Shown: in pieces, positions 1-7,572 of the stretch
How the letters are laid out: every line of letters starts with the position of its first letter
Numbering within the stretch: the first letter of the stretch is position 1
Assembly: GCA_016716425.1 (NCBI GenBank)
Contig: JADJWJ010000005.1
Location: 1-64,000 of the forward strand
Reading direction: 5' to 3'
Source: Betaproteobacteria bacterium
GTDB lineage: Bacteria; Pseudomonadota; Gammaproteobacteria; Burkholderiales; Casimicrobiaceae
DNA length: 64,000 nucleotides
Program-made: the position numbers and the translations under genes
Notes under the pieces: generated by a model
What the model was told of the DNA's origin: nothing
The model's database searches: none
The model's input: the letters and a program-made list of their open reading frames with translations, nothing else

Positions 1-474
1 CAGCGCGACGTGCTCGGCCTCCTCCGCCTGCAGCTCGCGCGCGGCGCGGCGGACGGTCTCGACGGTCGCGACCTCGACTAGGCGCGCGAAGAAGCGCTCG
101 GCGCGGATCTCGGCGGCCAGCGCCAACTCCAGCGCGTGGAACGGCGTCATCAGGTAGTGGATCTCGTCGGCCGGCGTGGTCTCCGGCCCCTCGAAGCCCT
201 CCCACACCTGCTTGCCCGGCGGCGCCGGCGCCTCGCGCCAGCCCATCTCGGCCATGATCTGCTCGGCGTGCTTGCCCTCGATGGTCGCCATCTTGCGGAA
301 CAGCGCGGCCACCTCGCGGTTGTTGTGCGTCTCCATCGCGTCGGCGAGTTCCGTGTAGCGCTGCGCCGCCTCGACCTCCATGATCAGCGCGTGCGCCATG
401 AACTCGGTCAGCGTCCGCGGCGCGTCGGCGCGGCGCGCCGGCGCCTTCGGCTTGCTGCGTCCGCGCGGGCTCAC
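1..474 (-). CDS. ferritin-like/rubrerythrin-type diiron protein, partial (3' end outside window)
   Basis: 158 codons are visible, reading off the left edge. The GTG start at 474 overlaps the TGA of korB (GTGA), so translation is coupled to korAB. The protein has a basic N-terminus, then helices with Glu/His spacing typical of ferritin-like diiron proteins (EVEAAQRYTELADAME, later EGKHAEQ, ALAAEIRAERFF and AEEAEHVAL). An internal Met at codon 27 is an alternative start. The family handles peroxide or oxygen. Lying behind an oxygen-sensitive 2-oxoacid:ferredoxin oxidoreductase, a protective role is plausible but inferred. The family call rests on helix pattern and the ExxH-like motifs only. Confidence 0.7.
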   Translation of the reverse strand, partial: MSPRGRSKPKAPARRADAPRTLTEFMAHALIMEVEAAQRYTELADAMETHNNREVAALFRKMATIEGKHAEQIMAEMGWREAPAPPGKQVWEGFEGPETTPADEIHYLMTPFHALELALAAEIRAERFFARLVEVATVETVRRAARELQAEEAEHVAL

Positions 475-1307
475 AGCGCGAACTCCGCTTCGAGGTCGGC
501 GACGGCCGTCGGCGTCTTCGCCTTGCCGAGCGGATACGGCGGCCGCTCGCCGGCATAGAGCACGCCGATGTTGAAGCCGTCGTCGGTCATGATCCGCCGC
601 GCCGCGCGCCCCGGGTCGTCGGTCTGCTGGACCGGCGCCGGGTGCACGAGCTGCTTCCACTCGCGCTGCTCGGGGCGGAACGTCACGCACGGGCTCAAGA
701 TCTCGATGAACGAGAAGCCCGGATGGCGGATCGCCTGCGCGATGATGTCCGCGGTGCCGTTCGGGTCGCCGGAAAACGCGCGCGCGACGAAGTTGGCACC
801 CGACGCGAGCGCGATCACCAGCGGGTGGAACGAGCGCACGCCGGTCCCGCCCGGCGAGAGCTTCGAGTCCCAGTCCGGTTCCGTGGTCGGCGACGGCTGG
901 CCCTTGGTCATGCCGTACACGTGGTTGTCCATCACGATGTACGTGAGGTCGACGTTGCGCCGGCACGCGTGCAGGAAGTGGTTGCCGCCGATCGAGTAGC
1001 CGTCGCCGTCGCCGCCGGCGACGAGTACCGTGAGGTCCGGCCGCGCGACCTTCAAGCCGGTCGCCGCGGCCAGCGCGCGGCCGTGCACGCCGTGGAAGCC
1101 GTAGCAGGTCGTGTACGCGGGGATGCGCGACGAGCAGCCGATGCCCGACACGACGGCGACCTTCTCCGGCGGCTGCCCGATCATCGCCAGCGCCTTGGTC
1201 ACCGAGCTCAACACCGAGTAGTCGCCGCAGCCGGGGCACCAGATCGGCTTGTACGACGACTTGAAGGACGCCGGCGTCAGCGGCGCGCACGCGGCAGCAT
1301 CGTTCAT
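471..1307 (-). CDS. korB: 2-oxoacid (2-oxoglutarate):ferredoxin oxidoreductase, beta subunit
   Basis: 278 aa; thiamine-diphosphate subunit of a 2-oxoacid:ferredoxin oxidoreductase. The N-terminal WCPGCGDYSVL and the GGDGDGYSIGGNH segment are the iron-sulfur/TPP-binding signatures of the family. The ATG overlaps the TGA of korA (ATGA) and its own stop overlaps the next gene, so three genes are translationally coupled. In Thauera aromatica korAB lies in the benzoyl-CoA cluster, and the enzyme regenerates reduced ferredoxin for benzoyl-CoA reductase from 2-oxoglutarate made in the TCA cycle. The same role is inferred here. The substrate (2-oxoglutarate rather than pyruvate) is assigned from context. 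Confidence 0.9.
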   Translation of the reverse strand: MNDAAACAPLTPASFKSSYKPIWCPGCGDYSVLSSVTKALAMIGQPPEKVAVVSGIGCSSRIPAYTTCYGFHGVHGRALAAATGLKVARPDLTVLVAGGDGDGYSIGGNHFLHACRRNVDLTYIVMDNHVYGMTKGQPSPTTEPDWDSKLSPGGTGVRSFHPLVIALASGANFVARAFSGDPNGTADIIAQAIRHPGFSFIEILSPCVTFRPEQREWKQLVHPAPVQQTDDPGRAARRIMTDDGFNIGVLYAGERPPYPLGKAKTPTAVADLEAEFAL

Positions 1308-3082
1308 GCGTTTCTCCACGCGAGGATGGCTTCCGCGATCTCGCCCGGGCGCAGCGGCAGCGGGCCGGGGCGATGGAAGCCCGCCGGCCGTCCCGGCAGG
1401 TCGTAGGCGGCGCGCAGCCAGTGCAGCAGCTGCCCGCCGTGGTTCTGCTCGATCACGAGCACGCGCGTGACGCCGGCGAGTGCCTTGGCGAGCTTCGGCG
1501 GCTGCGCGGGTGCCAACAGCCGCAGTGCGAGCAACCGCACCGTGGTGCCCTCCGCGGCCAGCCGGGCGACCGCCTCGCGCACGGCGGCGGTCGTGGAGCC
1601 GAACGTGATCACGGCCGCATCGGCCGCGAGGTCGCCTTCGACGTCGGCCCAGCGGTCGCCGAAGTCGTAAAGGGCGAGCTTGCGCGCGCGCTTGTCGAGC
1701 TGCAGCCGGTGGTCGCGCGGCTGGCTGCTCGGGATGCCGGCCTCCGTGTGCTCGAGTCCGTCGGCCGTGTACACGGTGCCCGGCGTGCCCGGCACCGCCA
1801 TCGGCGACACGCCGGACGCCGTGTCGCGGTACCGCTTGTAGTCGGGCGCGTTGGCGGCGGCCGTCAGCCGCTCGCCCACGAGTGCCTCGTCGGCCGGCCG
1901 GTCGATGATCGCGCGCGACTGCCCCATGAACTGGTCGGACAGCACGATCGCGGGCGCCTGCAGCGCCTCGGCGAGGTGCACGGCCCACTGCGTGGTCGCG
2001 AGGCAGTCGGCGATCGACGTCGGCGCGACGACGATGCGCGGCGCGTCGCCGGTCAGGCCGGACACCGCGAACGAAAGATCGGACTGTTCGCTCTTGGCGG
2101 GAATGCCGGTCGACGGGCCGCCGCGCATCACGTCGACGACGACGATCGGCACCTCGGCGCTCACGGCGAGGCCGATGCCCTCGGTCATCAGCGCGAGCCC
2201 CGGGCCGGCGGTCGCGGTGAGCGACGGCACGCCGCCGTAGCTCGCGCCGACGATCATGTTGATCGACGCCAGCTCGTCCTCGGCCTGCAGCAGCGTGCCG
2301 CCGACCTTGACGAGCGCGGGCGCCATCCATTCGAGCAATTCGGTCGCCGGCGTGATCGGGTACGCGGCGACGAAGCGCACGCCGCCGCGGATGGCGCCGT
2401 AGCCGGCCGCCTCGTTGCCGCTGACGTTCCAGCGGCCGGCGCCGCTGCGCCCCGTCGCGGCCAGCGCGCGCACGCCGGAGATGGCGGCCGCCGCCTGCAT
2501 GCCGGCGTCGAGCGCCGCCAGATTGGCGGCGAGCTTGTCGTCGGCGCGTTTCCACGACGCACGCAGCGCGGCCTCCAGCGCCGCGCGCGGCACGCCGGCG
2601 AGCGCGCCGGCCACGCCCAGCGCCACCATGTTCGTCCAGCTGCCGGCGATGGCCTTCGCCATCTTCTTGAGCGGCACCGGCGCGAAGCGCGCGCCGGTGG
2701 CCGTGTACACGTCCGGCACCACGCCCTCGTCCGGGTCGCCGACGATCACGCTCGTCCTGGTGAGCGGGATCTCGTCGAAGAAGCGGCCGACGTTCTGCCA
2801 GTCGATCGCGAGCAGCACGTCGAAGCCGTCGTCGAGCGTGGCCACGGGTGTGGGCGACAGGCGCAACAGCGCGGCCGCTTCGCCGCCGCGGATCTGCGGG
2901 CCGCTGGTGCGCACCATGAGGCCGTAGAGCCCGGCGCGCGCGGCCGCGTCGACCAGCAGGTTGCCGGCGGTCATCACGCCGCTGCCGCCGCTGCCGGCGA
3001 GCGCGACCGAGAGGCTCGGCGCCGCGCCGCGCGCAGGTTGCGCGGCGGCGTCCTTCGTCATTTTCGTCGCGATCGCGTGCAC
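1304..3082 (-). CDS. korA: 2-oxoacid (2-oxoglutarate):ferredoxin oxidoreductase, fused gamma-alpha subunit
   Basis: 592 aa. Residues about 20-200 form the gamma domain (LAGSGGSGVMTAGNLL, SGPQIRGGEAA). Residues about 215-592 form the alpha pyrimidine-binding domain (YPITPATELLEW, GPGLALMTEGIGLA). This gamma-alpha fusion is the usual KorA layout. The GTG start at 3082 is preferred because GAAGGGA lies 5-6 nt upstream; an internal ATG at 3061 is an alternative. With KorB it would oxidise 2-oxoglutarate to succinyl-CoA and reduce ferredoxin. It is divergent from had across a shared 214-bp promoter region. Confidence 0.9.
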   Translation of the reverse strand: MHAIATKMTKDAAAQPARGAAPSLSVALAGSGGSGVMTAGNLLVDAAARAGLYGLMVRTSGPQIRGGEAAALLRLSPTPVATLDDGFDVLLAIDWQNVGRFFDEIPLTRTSVIVGDPDEGVVPDVYTATGARFAPVPLKKMAKAIAGSWTNMVALGVAGALAGVPRAALEAALRASWKRADDKLAANLAALDAGMQAAAAISGVRALAATGRSGAGRWNVSGNEAAGYGAIRGGVRFVAAYPITPATELLEWMAPALVKVGGTLLQAEDELASINMIVGASYGGVPSLTATAGPGLALMTEGIGLAVSAEVPIVVVDVMRGGPSTGIPAKSEQSDLSFAVSGLTGDAPRIVVAPTSIADCLATTQWAVHLAEALQAPAIVLSDQFMGQSRAIIDRPADEALVGERLTAAANAPDYKRYRDTASGVSPMAVPGTPGTVYTADGLEHTEAGIPSSQPRDHRLQLDKRARKLALYDFGDRWADVEGDLAADAAVITFGSTTAAVREAVARLAAEGTTVRLLALRLLAPAQPPKLAKALAGVTRVLVIEQNHGGQLLHWLRAAYDLPGRPAGFHRPGPLPLRPGEIAEAILAWRNA

Positions 3083-3141
3083 GTCGTTCCCTTCGCTTGC
3101 GTCACATGCGCGCAGTAAAGCGGCTCCGCGCGCGTTTGCAT

Positions 3142-3155
3142 TTGATGGAGATCAA
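3142..3155. promoter_or_regulatory. FNR/Anr/AcpR-type box (perfect)
   Basis: TTGATGGAGATCAA matches the FNR-family consensus TTGAT-N4-ATCAA exactly. In Azoarcus the FNR-like protein AcpR activates the anaerobic benzoate (bzd) promoter, so anaerobic activation of korAB and had-bcr is expected. No FNR-family gene is in the window. Confidence 0.75.
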
Positions 3156-3192
3156 GGCACTCGCGATCGCCGTCCCCCATCATGGATGCCAG

Positions 3193-3220
3193 CATTCCGG
3201 TATTCCAGTACTGCAATACC
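3193..3220. promoter_or_regulatory. palindromic operator-like element upstream of had
   Basis: 3199-3220 is a 22-bp palindrome with arms GGTATTCCAGT and ACTGCAATACC and a single mismatched pair. It is preceded by CATTCCGGTA, which also occurs (as CATTCTGGTA) in the padB/Rrf2 promoter. It lies at about +3 to +30 of the start implied by the FNR box, a position typical for a repressor. The binding protein is unknown; the local Rrf2 regulator is a candidate. Confidence 0.55.
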
Positions 3221-3296
3221 TATTTAGGCGTAAAATAAGCGTTCCTGGGACCCGCGGTCAAGCCGCCCGGGCGAAGAACGCGGAGGAGCCTGTCGC

Positions 3297-4364
3297 ATGA
3301 GCATCGCTGCCCGCCGCTGGCTGATGACCGCCGTCGGCGCCCCGCTGTCGGTCGCCGACTTCGACGCCGCGCCCGGTCCCGGCGAGGTCGCCGTGGCTGT
3401 CGCCGGCTGCGGCGTCTGCCACACGGATCTCGGCTACTACTACGACGGCGTGCGGACGAACCACCCGCTGCCGCTGGCGCTCGGGCACGAAATCAGCGGC
3501 CGCGTCGTCGCCGCCGGCGCCGGCGCGGAGTCCTGGCTCGGCCGGTCGGTCATCGTCCCGGCCGTGCTGCCGTGCGGCGAGTGCGACCTCTGCCAGCGGG
3601 GCCTGGCCCCGATCTGCCGCGCGCAGAAGATGCCCGGCAACGACATCCACGGCGGCTTCGCGACGCACATCGTCGTGCCCGCGCGCGGCCTGTGCCCGGT
3701 CGACGAGGGCAAGCTCGCCGCGGCCGGCCTCACGCTCGCCGAAGTCTCGATCGTCGCCGACGCGCTGACCACGCCCTACCAGGCCGTGCGGCGCGCGGGT
3801 GTGGCCCCCGGCAGCCTCGCCGTCGTCATCGGCGTCGGCGGCGTGGGCGGCTACTGCGTGCAGATGGCACAGGCATTCGGCGCCACGGTCGTGGCGGTCG
3901 ACGTCGACGCCGACAAGCTGGCGGCGATCGCGCAGGCCGGCGCCGCGCTGACGCTCGACGCGCGCGCGCACGACGCCAAGGCGCTCAAGGCGGCGGTCGC
4001 CGCCTTCGCCAAGGCGCGGGGCCTTAAGTCCACCGAGTGGTTCGTGTTCGAGTGCTCGGGCACCGCCGCGGGGCAATTGACCGCGTGGAGCCTGCTCGTG
4101 CACGGCGCCACGCTTTCGGTCGTCGGGTTCACGATGGACAAGGTCGAGGTGCGCCTGTCCAACCTGATGGCGTTCGACGCGCGCGCGCTCGGCAACTGGG
4201 GCTGCCCGCCCGACCAGTATCCGGCCGCGCTCGACCTCGTGCTCGCCGGCAAGATCAAGCTCGCCCCGTTCGTCGAGACGCACCCGCTCGCCGACATCAA
4301 CCGCGTGTTCGCGGCCGTCCACCACCGCGAGATCAAGAAGCGCGCGGTGCTCGTTCCCGCCTGA
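3297..4364 (+). CDS. had: 6-hydroxycyclohex-1-ene-1-carbonyl-CoA dehydrogenase
   Basis: 355 aa, zinc-dependent medium-chain dehydrogenase. Catalytic-zinc motif CGVCH (Cys38, His42) with GHE at 63-65; structural-zinc cysteines 93, 96, 99 and 107; Rossmann loop VIGVGGVGG near 178-185. It oxidises the 6-hydroxy group formed by the diene hydratase, passing electrons to NAD+. ATG with GGAGG 9 nt upstream. First gene of had-oah-dch-bcrCBAD-fdx. Family plus context make the assignment firm; the fold alone would only say alcohol dehydrogenase. Confidence 0.92.
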   Translation: MSIAARRWLMTAVGAPLSVADFDAAPGPGEVAVAVAGCGVCHTDLGYYYDGVRTNHPLPLALGHEISGRVVAAGAGAESWLGRSVIVPAVLPCGECDLCQRGLAPICRAQKMPGNDIHGGFATHIVVPARGLCPVDEGKLAAAGLTLAEVSIVADALTTPYQAVRRAGVAPGSLAVVIGVGGVGGYCVQMAQAFGATVVAVDVDADKLAAIAQAGAALTLDARAHDAKALKAAVAAFAKARGLKSTEWFVFECSGTAAGQLTAWSLLVHGATLSVVGFTMDKVEVRLSNLMAFDARALGNWGCPPDQYPAALDLVLAGKIKLAPFVETHPLADINRVFAAVHHREIKKRAVLVPA

Positions 4365-4379
4365 CCCCGGAGCCCTTCG

Positions 4380-5504
4380 ATGAACGCCCCCGACGCACTC
4401 CCCGCCACGCGCGAATTCAAGAACCACGATCTCGTCGACGACTTCGGCAAGCCCGGCGTCCGCTACGAGCTGAAGCCCGCGCGCCGGCCCGACGGCTCGG
4501 TCGCCGCGGGCCTGTTCAACGCGTGGATCACGCTCGACAACCCGCAGCAGTTCAACTCGTACACGACCGACATGGTCAAGGGCGTGATCCTCGCCTTCCG
4601 CGCCGCGTCGAACGCGCGCAACGTCAACTGCGTGGTGTTCACCGGTGCGGGCGACCGCGCGTTCTGCACCGGCGGCAACACGAAGGAGTACGCCGAGTAC
4701 TACGCGGGCCACCCGCAGGAGTACCGGCAGTACATGCGCCTGTTCAACGACATGGTGTCGGCGATCCTCGCCTGCGACAAGCCGGTGATCTGCCGCGTGA
4801 ACGGCATGCGCATCGGCGGCGGGCAGGAGATCGGCATGGCGTGCGACTTCTCGGTCGCGCAGGACATGGCGCGCTTCGGCCAGGCGGGCCCCAAGCACGG
4901 CTCGGCGCCGATCGGCGGCGCGACGGACTTCCTGCCGGTGATCGCGGGCGCCGAGCGCTCGATGGCCGCCTGCGTGCTGTGCGAGCCCTTCTCGGCGCAC
5001 AAGGCGTACTGGATGGGCGTGCTGACCGACCTCGTGCCGGCGCTGAAGGTCGACGGCAAGTTCGTCGCCAACCCGCTGGTCGAGACCGCGCGGATGACCG
5101 ACGAGTACGGCCGCTTCGTGTTCGGCGAGCCGAAGGTGGGCGACGCACTGAAGGAAGGCAAGGCGCTGCTCGCCAAGGGCGCGGTCGACCTGTCGCTGCT
5201 CGACGCCAAGGTCGAGGAACTGTGCGCCAAGATGCTGCTGACGTTTCCCGACTGCACGACCAAGACGCTGGAGGAACTGCGCAAGCCGAAGCTCGACGCG
5301 TGGAACCGCAACAAGGAGAACTCGCGCGCGTGGCTCGCGCTCAACATGATGACCGAGGCGCGCTCCGGCTTCACCGCGTTCAACGAGGGGCCGAAGGACG
5401 ACCGCGAGGTCGACTTCGTGCTGCTGCGGCAGAAGCTCGCGGCCGGCGAGAGCTGGGTCGGGCCGCTGCACGACAGCATCCAGCCGGGCGCGCAGAAGGG
5501 CTGA
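4380..5504 (+). CDS. oah: 6-oxocyclohex-1-ene-1-carbonyl-CoA hydrolase (ring opening)
   Basis: 374 aa crotonase-fold enzyme, longer than ordinary enoyl-CoA hydratases, as is usual for Oah. Oxyanion-hole segments are GDRAFCTGGNTKEY and RIGGGQEIGMACDFSVA; FGQAGPKHGSAPIGGATDFLP is the region shared with BadI/Oah-type ring hydrolases. It adds water to 6-oxocyclohex-1-ene-1-carbonyl-CoA and cleaves the C-C bond, giving 3-hydroxypimelyl-CoA. It starts 15 nt after had and ends 3 nt before dch. Confidence 0.92.
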   Translation: MNAPDALPATREFKNHDLVDDFGKPGVRYELKPARRPDGSVAAGLFNAWITLDNPQQFNSYTTDMVKGVILAFRAASNARNVNCVVFTGAGDRAFCTGGNTKEYAEYYAGHPQEYRQYMRLFNDMVSAILACDKPVICRVNGMRIGGGQEIGMACDFSVAQDMARFGQAGPKHGSAPIGGATDFLPVIAGAERSMAACVLCEPFSAHKAYWMGVLTDLVPALKVDGKFVANPLVETARMTDEYGRFVFGEPKVGDALKEGKALLAKGAVDLSLLDAKVEELCAKMLLTFPDCTTKTLEELRKPKLDAWNRNKENSRAWLALNMMTEARSGFTAFNEGPKDDREVDFVLLRQKLAAGESWVGPLHDSIQPGAQKG

Positions 5505-5507
5505 CCG

Positions 5508-6278
5508 GTGGCGGATGCCGCGCCCCTCGCCGTGCGCCTCGAGCGCGACGGCGCGCTCTTGCGCCTCACGCTCGCGCGGCCGAAGGCCAACCTGATCGAC
5601 GCCGCGATGATCGCCGCGCTGTCGGCGGCGCTGGCGGCGCACCGCGGCGGCGCGCAGCGCGGCGTGCTGCTCGACGCCGAAGGCCCGCACTTCTCGTTCG
5701 GCGCGAGCGTCGAGGAGCACCTGCCCGACCGCTGCGCGGCGATGCTGTCGTCGCTGCACGCGCTGATCGTCGCCATGCTCGAGTACCCGGCGCCGATCCT
5801 GGTCGCCGTACGCGGCCAGTGCCTGGGCGGCGGCCTCGAGGTCGCGCTGGCCGGCGGCCTCGTCTTCGCCGCACCGGACGCGCAGCTCGGCCAGCCCGAG
5901 ATGAAGCTCGGCGTGTTCGCGCCGGCGGCCTCGTGCCTGCTGCCGCACCGCGTGTCGCAGTCGACCGCCGAGGACCTGCTGCTGTCGGGCCGCTCGCTCG
6001 GTGCGGCCGACGCGCTGCGCGTCGGCCTGGTCGACGCCGTCGCCGACGACCCGGCGGCGGCGGCGCTCGCGTACTTCGACGCGCACTACGCCGGCAAGAG
6101 CGCCGCGGCGCTGGCGTGCGCGCTGACCGCCGCGCGCGGGCTCTACCTGCCCGACGTGCGGCGGCGCTTGGCCGAAGTCGAGCGGCTGTACCTCGACACG
6201 CTGATGAAGACCCACGACGCCAACGAAGGGCTGGCCGCGTTCCTCGCGAAGCGGCCGCCGCAATGGGAGCACCGCTGA
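5508..6278 (+). CDS. dch: cyclohexa-1,5-diene-1-carbonyl-CoA hydratase
   Basis: 256 aa enoyl-CoA hydratase family protein (HFSFGASVEEHLP, RGQCLGGGLEVALAGGLVFA, FAPAASCLLPHRV). It hydrates the dienoyl-CoA product of benzoyl-CoA reductase to 6-hydroxycyclohex-1-enecarbonyl-CoA. GTG start 3 nt after the oah stop; its TGA overlaps the ATG of bcrC (TGATG), so translation is coupled. The assignment uses the conserved had/oah/dch/bcr neighbourhood as well as the sequence. Confidence 0.9.
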   Translation: MADAAPLAVRLERDGALLRLTLARPKANLIDAAMIAALSAALAAHRGGAQRGVLLDAEGPHFSFGASVEEHLPDRCAAMLSSLHALIVAMLEYPAPILVAVRGQCLGGGLEVALAGGLVFAAPDAQLGQPEMKLGVFAPAASCLLPHRVSQSTAEDLLLSGRSLGAADALRVGLVDAVADDPAAAALAYFDAHYAGKSAAALACALTAARGLYLPDVRRRLAEVERLYLDTLMKTHDANEGLAAFLAKRPPQWEHR

Positions 6279-7456
6279 TGGCCAACGTCCCACCCGTCAT
6301 CGCGATCGTCGAGCGCTGCCAGGCGCTGTTCGACGACCTCGACTTCAACGCCGTCAAGCAGTGGAAGGCCGCCGCACCCGGCCGCAAGGCCATCGGGTAC
6401 ATGCCCGTGTACGTGCCGCGCGAGCTGGTGCACGCGGCGGGGATGCTGCCGGTCGGCATCCTCGGCGGCGGCGACCAGCTGGAGGTGATCCAGGGCGATG
6501 CGTACTACCAGAGCTACATCTGCCGCATCCCGCGCTCGACGATCGAGCTCGGCCTGACAGGTCGGCTCGACTGTCTCGACGGCATGCTGTTCCCGTCGAT
6601 CTGCGACGTGATCCGCAACCTGTCCGGCATGTGGCAGATCCTGTTCCCGAACAAGTTCGTCCGCTACATCGACGTGCCGCAGAACTACGAGGACGCCGTC
6701 GGCGGCAAGTTCTACGTGAGCGAGCTCGAGATCCTGCGCGACGAACTCGCGAAGCTGCGCGGGGCGCCGATCACCGACGCGGAGATCGACGCGTCGATCC
6801 GCGTCTACAACGACAACCGCGCCGCGATCCGCGACCTGTACGCGTACCGCGCCGTCAAGCCGTGGCAGGCGCCCACGGCCGAGGTCTACCTGGTGCTGCG
6901 CGCCGGCATGGTGCTGCCGCCGGAAGAGCACACGCAGCTCGTCCGCGAGTACATCGCGGCGGCCGACGCGCTGCCGCGCCCGAAGCGCGACAACGCGCGC
7001 GTCGTGCTGACGGGCGGCTTCTGCGAACAGCCGCCCCTCGCGCTGATCAAGTCGATCGAGATGTCGGGATGCTACATCGTCGACGACGACTTCATGCTGG
7101 TGACGCGCTGGCTGCTCGACGACGTGCCGGCGCACGGGCAGCCGCTGGAGGAGCTGTCGAAGGCCTTCCTGCACCGGTCGGCGTCGACGGCGGCCAAGTA
7201 CGACGCGAAGCGCGAGGACAAGGGCCAGTTCCTGCTGCACCAGGTCAAGACGCGCGGCGCCGAAGGCGTGGTCTTCGCCGCGCCGTCGTTCTGCGACCCG
7301 GCGCTGCTGGAGCGTCCGATGCTGCAGGACGTGCTGGCGAAGCACACGGTGCCGTACACGGCATTCAAGTACGCCGAAAACACCGGCCAGATGGCGCCGA
7401 TCCGGGAACAGGCCGGCACCTTCGCCGATTCGATCAAGCTGTGGAGCGCGGCATGA
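6278..7456 (+). CDS. bcrC: benzoyl-CoA reductase, subunit C
   Basis: 392 aa, HgdB/2-hydroxyacyl-CoA dehydratase-like subunit, close to the ~384 aa of Thauera BcrC. Typical segments: AIGYMPVYVPRELVHAAGMLPVGI, CDVIRNLSGMW and TGGFCEQPPLALIKSIE. With BcrB it binds benzoyl-CoA and a [4Fe-4S] cluster at the reduction site. The ATG at 6278 overlaps the dch stop and has GGGAG 8 nt upstream; an in-frame ATG at 6263 is less likely. Class I (ATP-dependent), oxygen-sensitive, cytoplasmic. Confidence 0.93.
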   Translation: MANVPPVIAIVERCQALFDDLDFNAVKQWKAAAPGRKAIGYMPVYVPRELVHAAGMLPVGILGGGDQLEVIQGDAYYQSYICRIPRSTIELGLTGRLDCLDGMLFPSICDVIRNLSGMWQILFPNKFVRYIDVPQNYEDAVGGKFYVSELEILRDELAKLRGAPITDAEIDASIRVYNDNRAAIRDLYAYRAVKPWQAPTAEVYLVLRAGMVLPPEEHTQLVREYIAAADALPRPKRDNARVVLTGGFCEQPPLALIKSIEMSGCYIVDDDFMLVTRWLLDDVPAHGQPLEELSKAFLHRSASTAAKYDAKREDKGQFLLHQVKTRGAEGVVFAAPSFCDPALLERPMLQDVLAKHTVPYTAFKYAENTGQMAPIREQAGTFADSIKLWSAA

Positions 7457-7476
7457 AGCACCGCGCCACTGGTGCC

Positions 7477-7549
7477 GTCGTCCCCGCGCAGGCGGGGACC
7501 CAGCGGCGTTCGACGCAAGACACTGGGTTCCCGCTTGCGCGGGAACGAC
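7477..7549. repeat. 73-bp intergenic inverted repeat between bcrC and bcrB
   Basis: Outer arms GTCGTCCCCGCGCAGGCGGG (from 7477) and GCGCGGGAACGAC (to 7549) form a long imperfect hairpin between two subunits of one enzyme. A related half-element occurs near 51117-51140. It resembles mobile palindromic (REP/RIME-like) intergenic units; an mRNA-stabilising effect is possible but unproven. Confidence 0.75.
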
Positions 7550-7572
7550 GTTGAGTTGACGGGAGCACTCGA

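Larger units (their letters stand above)
3083..3296. promoter_or_regulatory. bidirectional korAB / had-bcr promoter region
   Basis: 214 bp between divergent GTG(korA) and ATG(had). An FNR-type box is centred at 3148.5. Placing transcription starts 41-42 bp away on each side gives had -10 CATCAT at 3178-3183 and korA -10 TTTACT at 3119-3114 (minus strand). Each matches TATAAT at 4 of 6 positions, so one activator dimer could drive both directions as a class II site. A 22-bp palindrome lies just downstream of the inferred had start. The -10 assignments are inference. Confidence 0.6.

Noticed and set aside
4037..6277. Extension of bcrC to the left in its own frame (over 700 codons)
   Set aside because: It crosses had, oah and dch out of frame and is Arg-rich nonsense; the real start is ATG 6278 with a Shine-Dalgarno and dch coupling.
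3258..6293. Very long antisense open frame opposite had-oah-dch
   Set aside because: Arg/His/Ala-rich low-complexity translation with no domain; a shadow of codon bias on the opposite strand. The same holds for many other long antisense frames in the window.
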